Assembly: GCA_035299505.1 (NCBI GenBank)
Contig: DATGWL010000159.1
Location: 1 to 64,000, forward strand
Direction of reading: 5' to 3'
DNA: 64,000 nucleotides
Source: M3007 sp035299505
GTDB lineage: Bacteria; Bacteroidota; Bacteroidia; Chitinophagales; Saprospiraceae
Shown piece by piece: positions 14,855 through 26,000 of the stretch; positions within the stretch are counted from its first letter, which is position 1, and the number at the start of each line of letters is the position of its first letter. Under the pieces are notes generated by a model, which did no database searches, was not told where the DNA came from, and was given only the letters and a program-made list of their open reading frames with translations. The position numbers were made by a program, and so were the translations under genes.

Positions 14855-16636
14855 TTACCCCCGCACCACCAGCTTGCCACTCGCCACGCCGTTTCCACTC
14901 TGAAGTTTCCAGAAATATACGCCGGCCGGCTGTGTCTGCAGTTCTACCCGGCGGGTTTCGCGACCCTGAGACGGCCATTGCTGACGCAGGATTTGTTTGC
15001 CCTCCTGATTGAAAATTTCCAAAACGGTTTCGCCGGTTAAATGATCCATTTGAAACCAAACGGCGTCTGTGGCAGGATTCGGAGTTACACTGGCCATCGG
15101 TTGCAGAGGAGCATCTGTACTGTTTACCGGGGCTTCCCAGTCCAACGCAGCCTGAACCGCCGCCAGGGCATTTACCCGGCCCCAGCCATATGCATGATTC
15201 GGGCGAGCAGTACCGATGCTACTGCCACAATCCAGGGTATCCGTAAGGAAAACGGATGTTTGCTCCACAATATCTTCAATATCGTCCACAAAACCCGCAA
15301 TCTCGGGCCGTGCAGAAATTACGAGCGCTACCAGTCCCGCCACGTGTGGACCCGCCATACTGGTGCCACTGAAATTGGCGTAATTGCCTCCGGGAACACT
15401 GGAACGCACATCCTGACCAGGTGCACTCACATTGGGCTTAATCCGGTCACTGCCGTCTATTTTCACCGGACCACGATTACTGTATGGAGAAATCAGGTCG
15501 TCAAACCGCGTGGAACCTATGCTAAAACTTTCTTCAAAATAAGCCGGAGGACCAAAAGTAGAAGCGCAACCCGGTCCTGCATTGCCATTACTCACTACAA
15601 CCACTACACCGGATTCCTTTAAGTTAACAACGGCTACGTGAATCAATTCATTAACGCTCAAATCCGTACAGCCTTCTATCTCAGGGCAATACCAGGAATT
15701 ATTGATCACATGAGGCGCTTTATCCGGATCAGGGTTTTGTCCGCCGAGATCGGTGGGCGCCAGAAACCATTGAAAACACTCTATATAGCTGGATGGTTTG
15801 CCCCAGCCGCGTTCCATGTTGCGGCAGCCAATCCATTGTGCGCCAGGGGCCACACCAATCATATTGCCTGCCTCATCATCGCCGGTCATGGTACCCATGG
15901 TGTGTGTGCCGTGACTGTTGTCGTCGCAAGGCGCCTGAGCATCCAGTCCGCATGGGTTTGTTCCCGGATTTCCGGTGCTGTCATTGTTCAATGGATTCAA
16001 ATCATGAATGGCATCGTGCCAGTTGTAATGGTGTTGGCTGCCATCATATCCGCGATATTTTTTGAGAATGGCCGGGTGACTCCAGTCGTAGCCCGTATCC
16101 GCGCCGCCTACGGTTACCCCCTGACCGTTGTAACCCAGCGCCCAAACTTCCGGCGCCTGAATTTTGGCAATCCCCCATTCCACACCATTCCTTTCCTGGC
16201 TGGGCGCCACACTACTGCCCTGCGCTATCGGGCCTTCAAAAGCCACCCAGGGATCAGCTGAGATTTGGGCAATTTCAGGCAATTCAGCCAATTGGCGCAG
16301 GAGTGTTTCCGACGCCTTGCTCAATGAAAGTGCATTCACCAAAAACAAGGTATTGGCTGCGGTGCTGTGCTCCCGGGCCAATGCCAGAGCATTTTTTTGC
16401 GTGCGGCCCGCTGTTTGTTGCAATGCCTGAAACACAAAATGAGCCTTCTCCGATTTGGATTTTAGCTGTTTTGCCTTGCTCAAATCCGCTTGTTCGCGGA
16501 AAATCACCAATACATCCGGCGATTCGCCACGCGATAAAGCCGCGCGCAGTTCCGGGGCTATTTTAGGAGAAAAATTTTGGGCAAAAAGGGGCGTGAGCAA
16601 GATGTTCAGCAGAACAACAAAAGAAAGTCTGATCAT
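14855..16636 (-). CDS. secreted subtilisin-like serine protease with T9SS tail
   Basis: A 593-residue S8 protease starting at MIRLSFVVLLNILLTPLFAQ (ATG 16636; the longer frame begins with TTG). The signal peptide covers residues 1-20, and an inhibitor I9-like propeptide runs to about 130. The catalytic triad is Asp180 (GGADTG), His242 (NSHGTH) and Ser426 (FSGTSMAGPH), with the oxyanion Asn in NNSW at 313. From about 515 a type A T9SS C-terminal domain begins (PNPATDAVWFQM) and ends KLVVRG, directing export through the Por secretion system. Asp and Cys in the NPCGLDAQAPCDDN loop suggest a disulfide. A typical nutrient-scavenging protease. Confidence 0.94.
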   Translation of the reverse strand: MIRLSFVVLLNILLTPLFAQNFSPKIAPELRAALSRGESPDVLVIFREQADLSKAKQLKSKSEKAHFVFQALQQTAGRTQKNALALAREHSTAANTLFLVNALSLSKASETLLRQLAELPEIAQISADPWVAFEGPIAQGSSVAPSQERNGVEWGIAKIQAPEVWALGYNGQGVTVGGADTGYDWSHPAILKKYRGYDGSQHHYNWHDAIHDLNPLNNDSTGNPGTNPCGLDAQAPCDDNSHGTHTMGTMTGDDEAGNMIGVAPGAQWIGCRNMERGWGKPSSYIECFQWFLAPTDLGGQNPDPDKAPHVINNSWYCPEIEGCTDLSVNELIHVAVVNLKESGVVVVVSNGNAGPGCASTFGPPAYFEESFSIGSTRFDDLISPYSNRGPVKIDGSDRIKPNVSAPGQDVRSSVPGGNYANFSGTSMAGPHVAGLVALVISARPEIAGFVDDIEDIVEQTSVFLTDTLDCGSSIGTARPNHAYGWGRVNALAAVQAALDWEAPVNSTDAPLQPMASVTPNPATDAVWFQMDHLTGETVLEIFNQEGKQILRQQWPSQGRETRRVELQTQPAGVYFWKLQSGNGVASGKLVVRG

Positions 16637-16750
16637 GATATGGGTGGATGGAAACGGGTGATATAAAAAACGAAAGCACAAAGATGCGATGGAACACTTG
16701 AATACTCCTTCGCGCCTTTGTGCCTATATGTGGTTGTGTCAACTGACGAC

Positions 16751-18730
16751 TTAATATTTCATCAATCTTTCCAGTTGTTCTTTCAGCCGTTCAATCGGGA
16801 AGAAATTTTGTTCCAGCGGAATAGCAAAAGGAACCGGCGTATCCAGGCTCGCGGCACGCATTACCGGAGCATCGAGGTATTCAAACAGGTACTCAGAAAT
16901 CCAGGCGGCAATTTCACCTCCAATGCCACCAAACATGGTGTCTTCGTGCAGGATCAACACGCGGTTGGTGCGTTTTACAGAGGCTGTTATGGCTGCATAA
17001 TCCAGCGGCACCAGCGAGCGTAGGTCCACAATATCCGCATCCAGGCCCATGGCATCGGCGGTTTGTTGCGCCCAACGCACTCCCAGGCCGTAGGTGAGAA
17101 TGCTTACATCTTTCCCCTCGCGCACCTGACGCGCTTTACCAATTTCGATGGTGTAAAATCCCTCAGGCACCATGCCGCTTTCGGAACGATACAACGCCTT
17201 ATGTTCAAAATACATCACCGGATTGGGATCTTCAAAAGCCGCCAGCAGCAAGCCTTTGGCATCTTCCGGGGTACTTGGGTACACAATTTTCAAACCCGGA
17301 ACATGGGTAAACCAGGCTTCGTTGGATTGAGAGTGGAAGGGCCCGGCGCCCGTGCCGCCACCGGTTGGCATCCGCACCACCATGTCGGCGGTTTGGCCCC
17401 AACGCCAGTGCAACTTGGCCAGGTTGTTCACAATTTGGTTGAATCCGCAGGTCACAAAATCGGCAAATTGCATTTCCACCATACTTTTCATGCCTTTCAG
17501 ACTCATGCCCAGGCCAATGCCCACAATAGCCGATTCACACAGTGGCGTGTTGCGTACCCGGTTCTTGCCAAATTCCTCCACAAAACCGTTGGTGATTTTA
17601 AATACGCCGCCATAATCGGCAATATCCTGCCCCATCAATACCAGTTCAGGATGACGCTTCATTGCCTCCCGGAGACCCTCGGATATAGCATCAATGAAAC
17701 GCAGTTCACGCGCAGGCCCTTCAGGGGCAGACGGGTGGGGTGCTGGTGCGTACACGTCTTCCAGCTCTTCCTGGGTATCAGCCACAGGCTCCGGCTCATT
17801 AAACATCACATCCACGGCTTTTTGCACATCTTTTTTATAGCGGTCTTTCAACGCCTTGATGCTTGCTTCCGTGAGGATGCCTTCTTTCAGCAGCCATTTT
17901 TCGTAGTTCTCGATGGGGTCTTTTTTTGCCCATTCATCCATCAATTCTTTCGGTACGTACTTAGTGCCACTGGCTTCTTCGTGTCCGCGCATGCGGAACG
18001 TGATACATTCCAGCAGGAAAGGCTGAGGGTCTTTGCGCATTTCTTCGGCAATTTTCCGGATTGTGCTGTACACTTCCAGGATGTTATTGCCGTCAATTTT
18101 GGCAGAGCGCATGCCGTAGCCCTGCGCACGATCCACGAGGTCTTTGCAGGCGTATTGTTCGTTGGGGCGGGTGCTCAGGCCGTATCCGTTGTTTTCGATC
18201 AGGAAAATGACCGGCAGTTTCCATACGGAAGCCACATTGAGCGCCTCATGGAATTCGCCCTGGCTGGTAGCGCCTTCACCGGTGAACGCGAGGGATACCC
18301 GGCCTTCCTGGCGGAGTTTGTGGGCCATAGCCACGCCGGCAGCCAGAGATAATTGTGGACCCAGGTGCGAGATCATGCCCACGATATGGTGTTCCATGGC
18401 CCCGAAGTGGAAAGAACGGTCGCGGGCTTTGGTGTATCCGAGGCGTTTACCCTGCCACTGACAAAACAGGCGGTCGAGCGGCATTTCGCGGGCAGTGAAC
18501 ACGCCCAGGTTGCGGTGCATGGTGAAGATCACCTCATCCGGCAGCAGCGCACAGGCGGCGCCCACCGATATAGCCTCCTGCCCGATGCCGGAAAACCATT
18601 TGGAAATACGGCCCTGGCGCAGCAGGTTCAACATTTTTTCTTCAATAAGCCGGGGTTTGGCGAGCTGTTCGTAGAGATGTAGCAGGGTTTCGTTGGTAAA
18701 CCCCTTTTTGGAATATTTGATTGCGGACAT
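16751..18730 (-). CDS. fused E1 alpha/beta subunit of a 2-oxo acid dehydrogenase complex
   Basis: A 659-residue fusion of both E1 subunits. The alpha half (1-340) carries the thiamine-diphosphate motif starting GEGATSQGEFHEAL at residue 151 and ending NN at 180-181. The beta half (about 345-659) starts ELRFIDAISEGLREAM and includes GQDIADYGGVFKIT and ALYRSESG. The closest known group is branched-chain 2-oxoisovalerate dehydrogenase, in which alpha/beta fusions are standard in Bacteroidota; a pyruvate substrate cannot be excluded. E2 and E3 genes are not in the window. It is divergent from the hybrid sensor gene at 18870, with a 139-bp shared upstream region. Confidence 0.92.
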   Translation of the reverse strand: MSAIKYSKKGFTNETLLHLYEQLAKPRLIEEKMLNLLRQGRISKWFSGIGQEAISVGAACALLPDEVIFTMHRNLGVFTAREMPLDRLFCQWQGKRLGYTKARDRSFHFGAMEHHIVGMISHLGPQLSLAAGVAMAHKLRQEGRVSLAFTGEGATSQGEFHEALNVASVWKLPVIFLIENNGYGLSTRPNEQYACKDLVDRAQGYGMRSAKIDGNNILEVYSTIRKIAEEMRKDPQPFLLECITFRMRGHEEASGTKYVPKELMDEWAKKDPIENYEKWLLKEGILTEASIKALKDRYKKDVQKAVDVMFNEPEPVADTQEELEDVYAPAPHPSAPEGPARELRFIDAISEGLREAMKRHPELVLMGQDIADYGGVFKITNGFVEEFGKNRVRNTPLCESAIVGIGLGMSLKGMKSMVEMQFADFVTCGFNQIVNNLAKLHWRWGQTADMVVRMPTGGGTGAGPFHSQSNEAWFTHVPGLKIVYPSTPEDAKGLLLAAFEDPNPVMYFEHKALYRSESGMVPEGFYTIEIGKARQVREGKDVSILTYGLGVRWAQQTADAMGLDADIVDLRSLVPLDYAAITASVKRTNRVLILHEDTMFGGIGGEIAAWISEYLFEYLDAPVMRAASLDTPVPFAIPLEQNFFPIERLKEQLERLMKY

Positions 18731-18869
18731 GGGAATGGAATCCGGTTAGTCGGATTCAGGGGGCAAAGGTAGTGTGTGTGAGAGGTTTTTGTCACCGACA
18801 TGGAAGGGTGTCTCATTCTTATTACACTAACATGTTTTTTTTCGTCCTTTGTATCCAGATCATACCCAC

Positions 18870-21800
18870 ATGCTCCGTATTATTATCCTGTTTGTCTTGT
18901 TCTATTTCATCCGGGTGCTCAACGCGCAAACCTTACGTGTTGAGTCCATCGGTATTCGGGAGGGTCTTTCTCAAGGTTTTGTGCCTGATTTATTACAGGA
19001 TAAAGAGGGGTTTATTTGGGCCGGTACTAAAAACGGTTTGAATCGTTATGATGGGCACTCCTTTTTATGTTTTACCCACGATCCGGAAATCCCTCATTCC
19101 ATTTCAGACGACCAGATTTGGGTAATTCGGGAGCGCGGCGATTTTCTGATTGTTGCAACGAGCATTGGTGTCATTGATTTCTTTCATAAACAAACACGTC
19201 GTTTTTATCATTTGCCGATTAAGGGTGGAGCCATTCCAAATGCACCATTTACACAGTATATATTTCTGGATGCCAGGGAACATATCTGGCTGGTTTCGGG
19301 AGAAATTCGCGGCCGTCGACAAATATGTTACATACCGTTGCCTGAGGGTTTTTGGGATAATGTAGCTACAAACCCCGGGTTGATCGATTCATTAAAGCCG
19401 CAGTTTATCCAGACGGAGTCTGTGCATTCTGCCACGATGAGTCGGGACCTCAACACACTTTTCTTTAATACCGGAATTTCCGGCTTCGCCATTGATACCC
19501 GAAGTTTACAGATTAGACCACTTGATTGGCCATCAGCTACCCGACCAATTTCCATGCACCTGGCGGCCGATGGGAAGATTTGGATGCTGAATGGAAAGGC
19601 TGGAACATGTTTTGACGGACATTCCTATGTTGATTTAACATCGGAGGTTTCGATTAGCAATTTCCTGGGTGTGACAGCATCAAACATCGCATTAATTGGC
19701 GAAAAAGATGCTTTATTGGCCATTCCAACCGAAAAAATTTTGGCTGCGGGAAAAGTCAGCAGAGATATGGCCATTTGGGAAATCCCTTACAGTCAGCCAA
19801 TGACCTGTTTTTGGGAAGATTCATCAGGTAATTTGTGGTTTGGGCAAAGTGGCACCGGTATACTAAAAGCTAACCCTGGAATTCGTCAATTCCAACACCT
19901 GTTTAATGGCAATTCGGTATATGGCGCTGTTTTTTCCGAACCCAATGGGACCATCCATGCAGCTATACCAACTAAATTATTATCATATCCGGAGGGTTCT
20001 ACCAGCACTGCTGCTCAAATTCTTAAAAAAACGAACAACCCCGTTCTTGGACACTGGCGTTATGTAACCGATCCATTCGGGAATCAATGGCTATACGCAG
20101 GCGCTGATCCGGTTTCAAGGCTTATTAAAACGAACTCCCGGGGCGAACAAACAGCCTATGTTGTGCCCGGTGTACCATCCTTCCCCGGAAACCTTATGGC
20201 TGATGCAGACGGATTTGTTTGGTTGGCTTCCGGCAAGCAATTATGGCAATTTAACACCCAAAAGGAAACCTGGAAAGTCCACTCCCTGGAGTCAGTTTTT
20301 TCCATCGTCCCGGAAATATTTGATCTGAAAAAAACGAGCGATGGAACACTCTGGCTTGGAACTTTGAGAGGGCTACTGGAAGCCAGGCCAACAGGCCAGG
20401 ACGGGCTTATTTTTCAATTATATACCGTGGAATCAGGCGCTTTGCGGCACAATGCCGTTTCGTCGCTGCTACCGGATACCAGGGATCCAAGGGTATTATG
20501 GTTAAGCACAAAAGGAGGCGGATTGAGTCGCCTGGATATAAAAACCAAACAGTTTACCCATATCTACAGTAAAAATGGTTTGCCCAATGATGTGATATAC
20601 GGAATCTTACCGGATACACTGGGCAACCTCTGGATGAGTTCCAACAAGGGTATCATCCGGTATTCACCGAACACAGGTGCAATTCGCAATTTTACAGAAG
20701 CGGATGGCTTGCAAAGTAATGAGTTCAATACCTGGGCGTATGCACCCGGCCCTAAGGGAACGCTTATGTTTGGCGGCATCAACGGGTTAAATGTTTTTTC
20801 ACCGGAGCTTTTTAGCGACAACAACCATTTGCCCACGGTTTATGTGACCGAATTGTTTGTCAATAATAAACCTATTGGGGTAGGTGATTCCACTGGAATT
20901 TTAGCACAGTCTATTGAGTTTTTGCGGGAAATCAGGTTGAATTTTGAACAACGTAACATAACGCTTTCGTTTTCTGCACTGGAGTTTACAACCTCGGTCA
21001 AAAAACGTTTTCGCTGGATCTTGGAGGGCGCCGAAACGCAATGGCACCCCGAAACTACCGAACGAAGCGCCACTTACCTGAATCTTCAGCCCGGAACGTA
21101 CACTTTTAAAGTAATGGCCGCTAATGGCGACGGACTCTGGACTCCCCATCCAACATCTCTGAAGATTATCATCCAGCCGCCCTGGTACAGAACCATTTGG
21201 GCGTACCTGATATATGCCGTTTTAATTGGCGGGCTGGTTTTCGGGTATCTGCGTTTCAGGATTTCTCAATGGAGGTTGCAACAACAGTTAGCCCTGGAAC
21301 ACCTGAATGCAGAGCGTTTGAAAGATCTGGACAAGTTCAAATCTCAGGTTTTTACCAATGTTTCACACGAATTCCGAACGCCTCTGACGGTCATTTTGGG
21401 AATGGCGGAACAACTACATACACAGGTAGCAGTTCCTGAACAACAATCGGCCGTTACCCTCATTCAACGCAGTGGGGAAAACCTGCTGCGGCTCATAAAT
21501 CAAATTCTGGATCTAGCCAAACTGGAAAGCAACACACTGAAAATCAATTATATACAAGGCGATGTATTAGCATTCGTACGCTATGCTGCCGAGAGTATGC
21601 ATTCCCTTGCCAGCATGAAAAATATATTGCTTCGGGTAGACAGTCATGTGCCCGGAGGAAAAATAATGATGGATTACGACCCGGAACGATTACTGCACAT
21701 TCTGCATAATTTATTGTCAAATGCCATCAAATTTACCGATTCCGGCGGCAGGATTACCTTACAAATCAGCCTTGAAAGTAATTTTCAACCATCCACTGAA

Positions 21801-22889
21801 CTACCCGCAGACAACTATTTATACATAAGCGTATCTGATACCGGAGTAGGCATTCCGCCTACTGATCTGCCACATATATTTGATCGTTTCTTTCAGGCAA
21901 AAAACCAACGTGAGTCTGGCAATACTGGATCCGGTATCGGGCTTTCCCTGACCAATGAACTAATCAAGGCAATGGATGGGCATATCACCGTGCAAAGCGA
22001 GCCTGGAAAAGGTAGCGTTTTCATGGTTTATTTACCCGTACGCCAAAAGGCAACACCGGAAAGCAAACCCTTGTCGTTCCCTACACCAGACCGCCAACCA
22101 GCCATTGTGCAACATCATTCCGGTCATCGACTGCAATTGCTCCTCATTGAAGACAACCCGGATGTCATTGAATTTCTCAGTATTTGTTTGGGAGATCACT
22201 ATCGCCTGGATTTTGCCTACAACGGTCGCGCAGGTATAGAACGCGCTATCGAAACTATTCCGGACATCATTATTTCAGACGTTATGATGCCGGAAAAAGA
22301 CGGATTTGAAGTGTGTGAAACCCTGAAAAACGACGAACGAACCAGTCATATTCCACTCGTATTACTCACGGCCAAGGTAGGGATTGAAGACCGGATTTCC
22401 GGCTTGCGACGAGGCGCAGATGCCTACCTGGGCAAACCTTTTCACCCGGATGAATTACGGGCAGTATTGTCTAATCTGTTGGAGATGCGGCAAAAACTTC
22501 AGACTAAATATAACACAGCCAGCGAGATATCAAGTAATGTTCAAACGTTTGTATCCGATCAGGAAGACACCTTCCTCCTAAAGTTACGCAATATCATAGA
22601 GGAGCACATCACAGTAGCAGATCTGTCGGTTGAAGAAATAAGTCGGATGCTTGGCATGAGTTATCCAGTAGTACACCGAAAGGTAACGGCGCTAACGGGC
22701 CGTTCGCTTACGCTGTATGTTCGGGCCATTCGTTTGCAAAAAGCCAAAATGCTGCTTGCTGATCCGGCATTAAGCATCTCCGAAGTAGCCTTTCAAACGG
22801 GATTCAACGACCCCAAATTCTTCAGCCGGGTATTTTCAGATGAGTTCGGCATGTCGCCCTCTGCCTTCCGTACACGTTCCGGAGCCTGA
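18870..22889 (+). CDS. hybrid two-component system sensor/regulator (HTCS)
   Basis: A 1339-residue one-protein signalling system. The start ATG 18870 gives a clean signal peptide (MLRIIILFVLFYFIRVLNAQ). A periplasmic two-bladed-propeller sensor of Reg_prop repeats (DKEGFIWAGTKNGLNRYDG and later copies) and a Y_Y_Y domain (about 690-770) precede one membrane helix (about 775-797). The cytoplasmic part has HisKA with phospho-acceptor His833 (NVSHEFRTPLT), an HATPase domain (N box near 949, G boxes near 991 and 1021), a receiver with Asp1137 (SDVMMPEKDG) and an AraC-type DNA-binding domain. HTCS proteins usually control an adjacent polysaccharide or secretion gene; here the neighbour is the ricin-like secreted protein at 23070. 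Confidence 0.96.
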   Translation: MLRIIILFVLFYFIRVLNAQTLRVESIGIREGLSQGFVPDLLQDKEGFIWAGTKNGLNRYDGHSFLCFTHDPEIPHSISDDQIWVIRERGDFLIVATSIGVIDFFHKQTRRFYHLPIKGGAIPNAPFTQYIFLDAREHIWLVSGEIRGRRQICYIPLPEGFWDNVATNPGLIDSLKPQFIQTESVHSATMSRDLNTLFFNTGISGFAIDTRSLQIRPLDWPSATRPISMHLAADGKIWMLNGKAGTCFDGHSYVDLTSEVSISNFLGVTASNIALIGEKDALLAIPTEKILAAGKVSRDMAIWEIPYSQPMTCFWEDSSGNLWFGQSGTGILKANPGIRQFQHLFNGNSVYGAVFSEPNGTIHAAIPTKLLSYPEGSTSTAAQILKKTNNPVLGHWRYVTDPFGNQWLYAGADPVSRLIKTNSRGEQTAYVVPGVPSFPGNLMADADGFVWLASGKQLWQFNTQKETWKVHSLESVFSIVPEIFDLKKTSDGTLWLGTLRGLLEARPTGQDGLIFQLYTVESGALRHNAVSSLLPDTRDPRVLWLSTKGGGLSRLDIKTKQFTHIYSKNGLPNDVIYGILPDTLGNLWMSSNKGIIRYSPNTGAIRNFTEADGLQSNEFNTWAYAPGPKGTLMFGGINGLNVFSPELFSDNNHLPTVYVTELFVNNKPIGVGDSTGILAQSIEFLREIRLNFEQRNITLSFSALEFTTSVKKRFRWILEGAETQWHPETTERSATYLNLQPGTYTFKVMAANGDGLWTPHPTSLKIIIQPPWYRTIWAYLIYAVLIGGLVFGYLRFRISQWRLQQQLALEHLNAERLKDLDKFKSQVFTNVSHEFRTPLTVILGMAEQLHTQVAVPEQQSAVTLIQRSGENLLRLINQILDLAKLESNTLKINYIQGDVLAFVRYAAESMHSLASMKNILLRVDSHVPGGKIMMDYDPERLLHILHNLLSNAIKFTDSGGRITLQISLESNFQPSTELPADNYLYISVSDTGVGIPPTDLPHIFDRFFQAKNQRESGNTGSGIGLSLTNELIKAMDGHITVQSEPGKGSVFMVYLPVRQKATPESKPLSFPTPDRQPAIVQHHSGHRLQLLLIEDNPDVIEFLSICLGDHYRLDFAYNGRAGIERAIETIPDIIISDVMMPEKDGFEVCETLKNDERTSHIPLVLLTAKVGIEDRISGLRRGADAYLGKPFHPDELRAVLSNLLEMRQKLQTKYNTASEISSNVQTFVSDQEDTFLLKLRNIIEEHITVADLSVEEISRMLGMSYPVVHRKVTALTGRSLTLYVRAIRLQKAKMLLADPALSISEVAFQTGFNDPKFFSRVFSDEFGMSPSAFRTRSGA

Positions 22890-22906
22890 TTTTTCCGGCC
22901 AGATAG

Positions 22907-22969
22907 AATACTCCACTTCATTGAAAGGATACTCCACCAGCTGGAAAGGATATTCCACCCTGTTGAAAG
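22907..22969 (+). promoter_or_regulatory. three 21-bp direct repeats upstream of the ricin-like gene
   Basis: Three adjacent 21-bp units (22907, 22928, 22949) share the pattern (A/G)ATA(C/T)TCCAC, a variable core, then GAAAG, and a fourth partial unit follows. They lie 18 bp after the HTCS stop and 100 bp before the next start codon. Spacing of two helical turns fits tandem sites for an AraC-type regulator. That they bind the adjacent HTCS is inference. Confidence 0.55.
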
Positions 22970-23069
22970 AATAGTGTCCCGCCTCAGAGGTACTCCATCC
23001 ACACTTTTGTCTCCGAAAGCAATGGCCATGAATGGCGTTGCACTTTTTCACCTTAAATACTCAACGGAG

Positions 23070-26000
23070 ATGAAATCCTTAGTAAGTCTGACTATCCTTG
23101 TTTTATGCTCTTTTGGAATCCACTCCAAATTGGCAGCACAACATTTCTCCAGTGGCGCAACAGTACTGGATGCCAACCTTTCAGGCCGCGAATGGCATAT
23201 TACCAGTAAATTAGACGGTAATCCTTCTGTTCTGGAATGGAACGGTGGCGCTGCTGCCATTTTGAATCAGCCGCTGGACTTTCACAGTACTTTTATCATT
23301 GAAGATGGCCCGGATGATGGCGATGGATGGACACCGGATGTTCGCTGGTTTCATATTCGCAACCGGCACAATAATCTGTACATGACCGTTCAGAATGCTT
23401 CTGCGGGCAGCGCTATCGTTTGGGAAGAATACCATGGCTCACAGGGCGATGGTATGTGGAAGCAACAATTTCGCCTGATAGGAACGGAAGTTGGCTGGAA
23501 TAAACTTCGGTCAAGGCTAAGCCAAAACGGACCTGATCTGGTACTTACTGTTGCTCCTGATGGACAATTAATTGTTGATGCCCCAATAACCGGCATTTCT
23601 CCAGAGCAAAAATTTGCCTTTAACCTGGCCATGCCTATTGATCCTACTGCCAGGTATATGTTGGTGGGTACCAACAACAACGATATGATCAGTGATCAGG
23701 GTTTCAGTCCGGAAAACACGGAGGTGGTACACGTTGAAGGAGTAGATTATTCTTGTTACTGGCATTTTTTGGATGCAGGAGGCGGTTATTATTACATGCA
23801 AAATGCGCTTACCGGAAACTATCTGTCGAATAACGGTAGTACAACCGCCGGTGATCAACTTTACATGAACCAAAACGCCAGTGAAAACGCCAAATGGAGC
23901 TTAATCCGTAATGAGCATACTTTCCGGTTTGAAAACAAGGTAAGTGGCTATCAGATAGGTACAAAAGGACAAACAGCCAATAAAAAGCCACTTTATCAAG
24001 AGGTGTCCAGTGGCATCGGAGTAAAATGGCTAATGTTGCCGGTAACTCAGGAAGACCCTCCTTTTTTGGAGGGTGATTACGATCATTTGCTGGACGGCGC
24101 CAGTCCGTATTCCGACTGTATCATATTCGGAGTGGATTTTAAAAAAGCAGTTTGTGAACGTGCCGGCCTGCCGGCTGAGCTAAATTGGTTCCCGGTTGTA
24201 TTGGATGCCCTTGAAGCACATTATCAGGATAATATAACTGCGCTTCAAGCCCTTCAAAACCTGGATTTACAGAATAAGGGTCATCGTGCGGAATTGGCCT
24301 TTGCATTGCGCAACTATGTGCTGACAGAACTGGCTCAACGCCCTCCCGCCAACCGCACACCTGAGGAAAATGAAGTAGTTACCTATTTTGAAACCAAAAT
24401 CAAAGACATACGATGGGCATACGCGGATATACTCACGGAAAGAGCATTGGAGTTTGAAACCAATTTTGGAATCAATAATGGCGGCCCCGTATTGTTCAGT
24501 GATCTGCTGGACCAACTGAATGCAAGCGATTTTATTTGGCCGGGGGATTATGAACCAACAAGTTACCAGCAACAAATCATGGAAGAATATTCTTCTGCCT
24601 GCAAAACACTGGAGTTCGAGAACGATCACCAGAGTATGGGGATCAATATTGCGCTGATTGTTGAGCCCATGATCATTCCAGGTGTAGCGGTTGCCCTGAA
24701 TATGGGGGTAAGAACAGGGGTAGCAGCACTGGCACCTGCCATCGACTACACATTACCCGCAAAAATGGTTCAAGCGGCACAAGCCAGTATTAGAACCACC
24801 GCCGCAATAGCTTCGCAAGCCGGCAATATTGTTACTGTTGCCCTGATTGCCGCTCAAATCATAGCACAGGAGGCTATGGAAGCAGTTGAGGTTAACAGGC
24901 TCGGACAACGAATCGTAGAGAAAATAGTTTGGGGGCGCCAAGAGGTTTCCATGTACAATATCCTGACGGGTCCGAACGAATTAGCTAAAATTCGACTTCT
25001 GGGCGACATGGATTTTATTGTTGGAGCGCCGGTAGATGCGCCTTTTCAGTACAACGACAATGATAATGAGACGCTCACACCATTTCATCTGACATGCAAT
25101 AACACCGTTGAGGTAGAGTTGAATAATGCCGGCCAGGCGTCTTTAGCTCCATTTCAGGTGGCTGTACCTTTTTTAGCAATTTGTGGCGGCGATCCGGTAT
25201 TAACCCTCAGTAAAAGTCAGTTCAATTGCTCAGACCTTGGCAATCACATCGTAACCCTTAAAGCGGAAAACACCGCCTTGAGCGCCTCCTGCACTGCTAC
25301 CATCGTAGTAAAAGACCAAACCGCTCCTGTTATTTCCTGCAAAAACCCAACCATCTATTTGGATGCTGCTGGCTCGGCGTTTGTTGGCTATACCCATGTG
25401 TATCAGGGTGGTTCAGATAATTGTGGCGTTGTAACGCCTCAAAGTATTTCGCAAACCGTGTTTGGCTGCAGTCATATTGGCGCCAATCAGATAACCGTAA
25501 CGGCCGATGATGGCCATGGGAATACAGCATCCTGCATTTCTACCGTAACGGTTGTAGACAATCTTGCCCCAAGTGTAACCTGCAAACCCGCAACCGTTTA
25601 TCTGAATGCCAGTGGTACAGGCAGCATCAGCACCACCGATATATTCCTGAACGGTACCGACAATTGCGGGGTGGTTAATCAGGTCTCGGTAGCTCCAAAT
25701 AGCTTTGATTGCAGCAAAATAGGAGCAAATACGAGCACCCTCACCATCAACGATGGTCACGGCAACCAGTCAACATGCACAGCCACTGTAACTGTTATAG
25801 ATGCCATTGCCCCAAGTGTTACCTGCAAAAACTTCTCCGTGAACCTCAATGCATCTGGCAATGCAAGTATTCAAACGGGCAATGTATTCCAAAGCGGCGC
25901 CGATAACTGCGGTGTGGTGAACCAGGAATCTGTTGCGCCAAATGCCTTTAATTGCGGCACGCTGGGCCAAAATACCGTTACCCTTACTGTCAACGACAGT

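Noticed and set aside
17063..18352. 429-codon open frame opposite the E1 fusion
   Set aside because: The minus strand encodes an unmistakable thiamine enzyme; the plus-strand translation has no recognisable features.
22836..23051. minus-strand frame with a repeated VEYPF heptad
   Set aside because: The repetition follows from the 21-bp DNA repeats. The frame overlaps the ends of two solid plus-strand genes or their leaders and has no start context.
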